Shown piece by piece: positions 60,182 to 64,000 of a stretch of DNA of 64,000 nucleotides. Location of the stretch: NCBI RefSeq assembly GCF_009695585.1, contig NZ_VUNR01000001.1:143699-207698 (forward strand), written 5' to 3'. The notes beneath the pieces were generated by a model. That model saw only the letters and a program-made list of their open reading frames with translations. It was not told the origin of the DNA and did no database searches. Position 1 is the first letter of the stretch. Each line of letters starts with the position of its first letter. The DNA comes from Anaerovibrio slackiae (lineage in GTDB: Bacteria > Bacillota > Negativicutes > Selenomonadales > Selenomonadaceae). The position numbers and the translations under genes are program-made.

Positions 60182-61483
60182 ATGATTCAAAGATTGATTC
60201 AGTATGTAAATATAAATGATATTAAATTACGCAATATTGTCATGAGGGAGATTTTGGTTCAAGCATGGCAACAAAGGAAGAAAATAGGTGTATGGATTAT
60301 TTTATGTGCAATTGGTTGCAGTGTATTAGGTTTTTGTTTGGCTATGTATAATACACGCATTGACAAAGGGGCAGAGGGAAAAATTCATTCGGAACAGATT
60401 GCTCTGTTAGAGAACCAAATAGCACAATATACAGAGAGTATGGATGAAGCAAAAGCACGCTTGGTGGAATCTGAGAAATTTAAAACGAAATCTATGATAA
60501 TGCAATTAGATCCGTATAAAGTTCCAGAATGTGAAATGGTCTTTGAGGTAAAAACCAAGGTAAATCCTCATTTGTTGGTAAATAAGTATGTTGCGTATAT
60601 AAAGAGCACGGCTTTTAGAGAAGAAATCACAAAGTTATATCAAGATATTTCCAGTGAGGATTTGGAAAGTGCAGTCAAGGTATTTTCTTATGGTAATTTA
60701 TTCAATGTAACAGTTATGCATAAGGATATGGATACGGTGGTTCCATTAGCTGAATGCATAAAGGCAAACATATTAAAGACAGAATGGGCTGATGAAGCTC
60801 AAACTGTTTTGGTGAAGCAGGGAAGTGGATATGCTGTTGAGTATGATATTTTAAATAAGCAAAATAACATAAGGAATATTGTACAAAATGATAAGTTAAA
60901 TATTGCTAATATGGAAAAGGCTGTGGCATTTCAAGAGCGTGAAAAATTTGAATTCATTAAGCGAAATGAGCCAACATCTGTAATTCATAAAAGTCCGATA
61001 AAGGCAGCACTAAAGTTTTTACTGTTTGGTCTTGCGTTGGGGGTGAGTGTACCAATTTTTTGGTACATTGTTAAGTATATGTTTAATGACAAAATCAAGT
61101 CAGAAACAGAATTGGAAGCTGCCGGGATAACGGTATTAAATTCATTTGCAGATGGGAATTTTAGATATGATATGTCTGAAACCAGTTTGGAGTTAGAATT
61201 ATTGTCAAGGCGATATAGTGCTCAAAAGGTAACTGTTTGTGATATGTCAGATAATATGATTGAATTTAACAAGTTTAATAATTCCTTACAGATAAAAGAC
61301 GTGTGTTTTGAATATATTAATACAGCCTGTGTTGACAGTGATAAATTGAAAGCTTTATCAGATTTTGGGCAAGTAATTTTTATTATTAGACCTGGAGTAG
61401 ATCTATATTGCAAGATAGAAGAATTATTAAGGTATTGCAAAACTCTTGGCATAAATATCTGGGGGGCATTGGTGGTGTATTGA
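60182..61483 (+). CDS. Wzz-like chain-length protein with a degenerate kinase-like C-terminus
   Basis: A 433-residue protein. Helix 1 at ~35-58, a periplasmic coiled-coil-rich domain, helix 2 at ~280-302. The following ~130 residues resemble the cytoplasmic BY-kinase domain attached to Wzc/CpsCD: KSETELEAAGITVLNSF mirrors the linker, and QVIFIIRPGVDLYCKIEELLRYCKTLGINIWGALVVY mirrors the end. No Walker A, A' or Tyr cluster is present. It likely sets chain length with Wzy without kinase activity. Divergent from known Wzz proteins. Confidence 0.72.
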   Translation: MIQRLIQYVNINDIKLRNIVMREILVQAWQQRKKIGVWIILCAIGCSVLGFCLAMYNTRIDKGAEGKIHSEQIALLENQIAQYTESMDEAKARLVESEKFKTKSMIMQLDPYKVPECEMVFEVKTKVNPHLLVNKYVAYIKSTAFREEITKLYQDISSEDLESAVKVFSYGNLFNVTVMHKDMDTVVPLAECIKANILKTEWADEAQTVLVKQGSGYAVEYDILNKQNNIRNIVQNDKLNIANMEKAVAFQEREKFEFIKRNEPTSVIHKSPIKAALKFLLFGLALGVSVPIFWYIVKYMFNDKIKSETELEAAGITVLNSFADGNFRYDMSETSLELELLSRRYSAQKVTVCDMSDNMIEFNKFNNSLQIKDVCFEYINTACVDSDKLKALSDFGQVIFIIRPGVDLYCKIEELLRYCKTLGINIWGALVVY

Positions 61484-61505
61484 TTTGGTGAGAGTTGGCA
61501 GTTTT

Positions 61506-62693
61506 ATGGCAAGCGTGTTGTATGGCATAACCAGGGAAAAATTATATTTAACGGGATACGGGATAGTGTTACTAGGAAGCTTGTTGACAACAACAATGTT
61601 TAAGATACCTTATGCGCCAAAGTTGCTCATATTATTAGGTTTGTTGCTTATAATTAGCAAGATGCTGTGGTTTGATAGCTATATTTATCGAGAAGTATTT
61701 TTGGGAAGTGTTGTTTGCCTATTAGGGGCACTTATTTTCTTTTTTACCCGTGAAATAGATTTTTTACTATATGTGCTAGTTTTACTGGGAGCTAAAGGGA
61801 TAAGCTTTAGAAAAATAATCAAGGTGTTTGTGCTTATGAATTGCATGACTTTGTTTTTGTCGTTTGTTGCTTCCAGATTGGATGTTATAGAGGATTTAGT
61901 ATATGTGGATAGAGCTGGATATGTATTCGAGAGAAATTCTTTTGGAATGGTATATCCAACGAATTTTGCAGCTCATATTTGTTTCCTGATGCTTGGAATA
62001 TTGTATTTGTTAGGTGATAAAATAAAAAAATTCCATTTGCTATGTTGTTTTATACTAATGATTTTTGTATACGCTTTTTGCCATACAAGACTTGACTGTG
62101 GGTGTATGCTGATTGCTATATTGGCTTTTTCTGTTTGCAGGGGATGGTTAAAAACAAATGGATTTAAGTGTAGCAATGGAGTTATGATAGCATTTTTCAA
62201 AAAATATGGTATGTATATTATGCCTTTATTTGCATTTGTTATCATGGGGTTGGCATATATTTACACACCTGACAATTTTATTTTGAAAGAACTAAATAAT
62301 ATTTTATCACAGCGTTTGAATTTGGGACACAAAGGCTTGTTGGATTATCCTGTTACTTTATTTGGGCAACATATTAAGTTTTTAGGGAATGGTGGTACGT
62401 TGGCACCTTTTTCACAAGTGTATTTCTTTATAGATTGCTCCTATCAAAATATTTTGATGAGGTATGGTGTGTTAGGATTACTGGCAGTGTTTTTATTTAA
62501 TCGTTCTGCTTGGAAAAAGTGTACAGATAATAAGTATATGCTGGTTGTATTGGTTGTAGTTGCAATTAACGGTGTAGTGGCACATCATATATGGGAAATT
62601 GCTTATAATCCTTTTTTTCTAGCCTCTACAGCATTTTTGGATAGAGAAAATGCAAGTTTTACTTGTAATTATAGAGAATTTTTTGTAAAGTGA
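61506..62693 (+). CDS. wzy: Wzy-type polysaccharide polymerase (O-antigen ligase-like)
   Basis: A 395-residue membrane protein with ~10 helices and a large loop around residues 255-310. There is little sequence conservation, as usual for Wzy. Position between wzz and glf, hydropathy and lack of another polymerase candidate support the call. ATG 61506 has GGTGAGAG upstream; TTG 61485 is also possible and would add seven residues. Confidence 0.78.
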   Translation: MASVLYGITREKLYLTGYGIVLLGSLLTTTMFKIPYAPKLLILLGLLLIISKMLWFDSYIYREVFLGSVVCLLGALIFFFTREIDFLLYVLVLLGAKGISFRKIIKVFVLMNCMTLFLSFVASRLDVIEDLVYVDRAGYVFERNSFGMVYPTNFAAHICFLMLGILYLLGDKIKKFHLLCCFILMIFVYAFCHTRLDCGCMLIAILAFSVCRGWLKTNGFKCSNGVMIAFFKKYGMYIMPLFAFVIMGLAYIYTPDNFILKELNNILSQRLNLGHKGLLDYPVTLFGQHIKFLGNGGTLAPFSQVYFFIDCSYQNILMRYGVLGLLAVFLFNRSAWKKCTDNKYMLVVLVVVAINGVVAHHIWEIAYNPFFLASTAFLDRENASFTCNYREFFVK

Positions 62694-62724
62694 TATTGAT
62701 AGAATGCGAGGAGGAGAGATAGCT

Positions 62725-63819
62725 GTGTACGATTATCTGATAGTGGGCAGTGGGCTGTATGGTGCAGTGTTTGCCCATGAAATGAAGAAGGCTGGCAGGT
62801 CTGTGCTGGTGCTGGAAAAGCGTGAGCATACCGGAGGCAATGTTTATTGTCAGGAAAAGGAAGGTATCAATATTCATGTATATGGTGCCCATATTTTTCA
62901 TACAGATGATAGGGAAGTGTGGGAGTATGTGCAGCAGTTTGCGGAGTTTAATAATTATGTGAATTCCCCGGTGGCGAATTATAAGGGGGAGCTGTACAAT
63001 CTGCCCTTTAACATGAACACCTTCAGCAAGATGTGGGGGGTAGCAACGCCAAAGGAAGCAGCGGAGAAAATTGCGGAGCAGCGCAAGGCGGTCAGCGGTG
63101 AGCCGCGTAATTTGGAGGAGCAGGCAATTTCCCTGATTGGCACGGATATTTACACGAAGCTGATTAAGGGCTATACGGAAAAGCAGTGGGGCAGAAGCTG
63201 CAGGGAGCTGCCAGCGTTTATTATCAAGCGGTTGCCGGTGCGGTATACCTTTGACAATAATTATTTCAATGACAGATATCAGGGGATTCCGATTGGCGGC
63301 TACAATAAGCTGATTGCAGGTCTGCTGGATGGCATAGAGGTGCGCACTGGCGTGGATTATAATGCCTGCCGTCAGGAGTATGCTGGCATGGCAAGGCATG
63401 TGGTATATACGGGTGCCATTGATGCTTATTTTGATTATCAGCTGGGCCAGCTGGAGTATCGCGGGCTGCGCTTTGAGACAGAGCGACTGGAGAAAGTCAA
63501 TCATCAGGGCGTGGCAGTGATGAATTATACGGAGCGTCAGGTGCCATATACAAGGGTGATTGAGCATAAGCATTTTGAGTTCGGCACTCAGCCTGTGACC
63601 TATATAACAAGAGAATATCCTGCTGACTGGCAGCCGGGGCAGACAGCCTATTATCCTGTCAATAATGACAAGAATCAGGCTCTGTATGAGAGATATGCCC
63701 GGCTGGCAGCAGGAGAGAAGCATGTCATTTTTGGTGGCAGGCTGGCAGAGTATAAATATTATGATATGGATGATGTGATAAGAAGTGCCTTGAACAGGGT
63801 AAGAGAAATTTTATCTTAA
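62725..63819 (+). CDS. glf: UDP-galactopyranose mutase
   Basis: A 364-residue flavoenzyme converting UDP-galactopyranose to UDP-galactofuranose. FAD site YLIVGSGLYGAVFA, then GGNVY, YGAHIFHT and the substrate-loop WGR and FNDRYQGIPIGGYNKL segments are present. GTG 62725 with AGGAGGAGAG 7 bp upstream is the start. The last codons read ATT TTA TCT TAA; the TAA and part of the Ser codon come from the left end of the second IS element, so the natural C-terminus may have been trimmed by a few residues. Codon use is more GC-rich than the preceding genes. Confidence 0.93.
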   Translation: MYDYLIVGSGLYGAVFAHEMKKAGRSVLVLEKREHTGGNVYCQEKEGINIHVYGAHIFHTDDREVWEYVQQFAEFNNYVNSPVANYKGELYNLPFNMNTFSKMWGVATPKEAAEKIAEQRKAVSGEPRNLEEQAISLIGTDIYTKLIKGYTEKQWGRSCRELPAFIIKRLPVRYTFDNNYFNDRYQGIPIGGYNKLIAGLLDGIEVRTGVDYNACRQEYAGMARHVVYTGAIDAYFDYQLGQLEYRGLRFETERLEKVNHQGVAVMNYTERQVPYTRVIEHKHFEFGTQPVTYITREYPADWQPGQTAYYPVNNDKNQALYERYARLAAGEKHVIFGGRLAEYKYYDMDDVIRSALNRVREILS

Positions 63820-64000
63820 TGTGGCAGAAGACTCCATGCCTCTATAGGCGGGAGATGAATGCCACGTCCACCAAATTTACGCAAGTAATTGAGGTGGACA
63901 ATAGAACATAGTGGTGATATAATAGTAAGTGACAGGAGGTGAACGATATGTTACAGCAAAAAGGCTATCAGTATAGAATATATCCCACTAAACAACAGCA
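63814..64000 (+). mobile_element. Second IS200/IS605-type TnpB element, left end (cut by window end)
   Basis: From TTTTATC (63809) onward it matches the first copy at 27154 with four differences in ~190 bp. Both left-end hairpins and the tnpB promoter (63895-63923) are conserved. It lies directly at the 3' end of glf. The rest is outside the window. Confidence 0.9.
63948..64000 (+). CDS. tnpB: TnpB, N-terminal part (cut by window end)
   Basis: The first 17-18 codons match the copy at 27293; the start here is ATG where the first copy has GTG, which settles the start of both. Same AGGAGGTG ribosome site. Completeness beyond the window is unknown. Confidence 0.85.
   Translation, partial: MLQQKGYQYRIYPTKQQ

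Noticed and set aside
27154..64000. Composite transposon bounded by the two TnpB elements
   Set aside because: The interval holds core genes (mutS, mutL, miaB) and the elements lack a transposase and inverted ends, so mobilisation as a unit is not supported.
1..64000. tRNA, rRNA, CRISPR arrays or prophage
   Set aside because: None recognised by eye: no cloverleaf with TTCGA arm, no regularly spaced palindromic repeats, and no phage structural genes.

Overview
The window reads as a chromosomal segment of a diderm member of the Firmicutes, most likely a Negativicute of the Selenomonas/Anaerovibrio type. The core genes (rplS, lepB, mutS, mutL, miaB, aroB, a SpoVB-like flippase) look Firmicute. 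A short autotransporter with an outer-membrane beta-barrel ending in Phe (47235-48470) requires an outer membrane. Most genes are moderately GC-rich, but the capsule-type locus from about 53.0 to 62.7 kb is clearly AT-richer. No rRNA, tRNA or CRISPR array was seen.

Layout. 0-3.4 kb: an ABC-2 exporter (ATPase end plus two permeases) with a CecR-like TetR regulator, in the same gene order logic as E. coli ybhFSR/cecR. 3.5-10.5 kb: an Na+-coupled NSS transporter, a GalT/HIT-like protein, a SpoVB-type flippase, a lipid kinase, a Nif11-like small protein and a DHH phosphoesterase. 10.6-14.4 kb: sbcD-sbcC. 14.5-23.6 kb: a chemotaxis operon cheA-cheW-mcp-cheR-cheB followed by a PAS histidine kinase and a stand-alone receiver. 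23.7-27.1 kb: aroB, an Rpn-family nuclease, rplS, lepB. 27.16-28.55 kb: a tnpB-only IS200/IS605-type element; a second copy begins at about 63.81 kb and runs off the window. 28.5-31.3 kb (minus strand): a trans-sulfuration enzyme gene that has lost its catalytic core by an in-frame deletion, then thiM and thiW. 31.5-39.0 kb: a D-amino-acid transaminase, pxpABC 5-oxoprolinase, the two halves of D-glutamate cyclase as separate genes (DUF1445 and DUF4392), and an AGCS Na+ symporter, which together form a likely D-glutamate/5-oxoproline pathway. 39.1-47.1 kb: a secreted protein, miaB, mutS-mutL and a methyltransferase. 48.5-63.8 kb: a Wzx/Wzy-type surface polysaccharide locus with galactofuranose genes (glf and a GlfT2-like transferase), LicD, an IspD/TarI-like cytidylyltransferase, an AraD-like epimerase, and a HAD plus UbiA-like pair.

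Things that stand out: (1) tandem duplications that repeatedly copy Shine-Dalgarno-bearing DNA at gene junctions (three 32-bp units before the second permease, about five 20-bp units before mutS, three 13-bp units before the DUF4422 gene); (2) a 145-bp nested inverted-repeat element between mutL and the methyltransferase; (3) two near-identical TnpB elements with readable ends, a likely TAM, and a predicted guide; (4) a PLP enzyme without its PLP lysine; (5) a Wzz-like protein with what looks like a vestigial tyrosine-kinase domain. Coordinates of starts were chosen from visible Shine-Dalgarno spacing; family names come from recalled motifs, not from searches.
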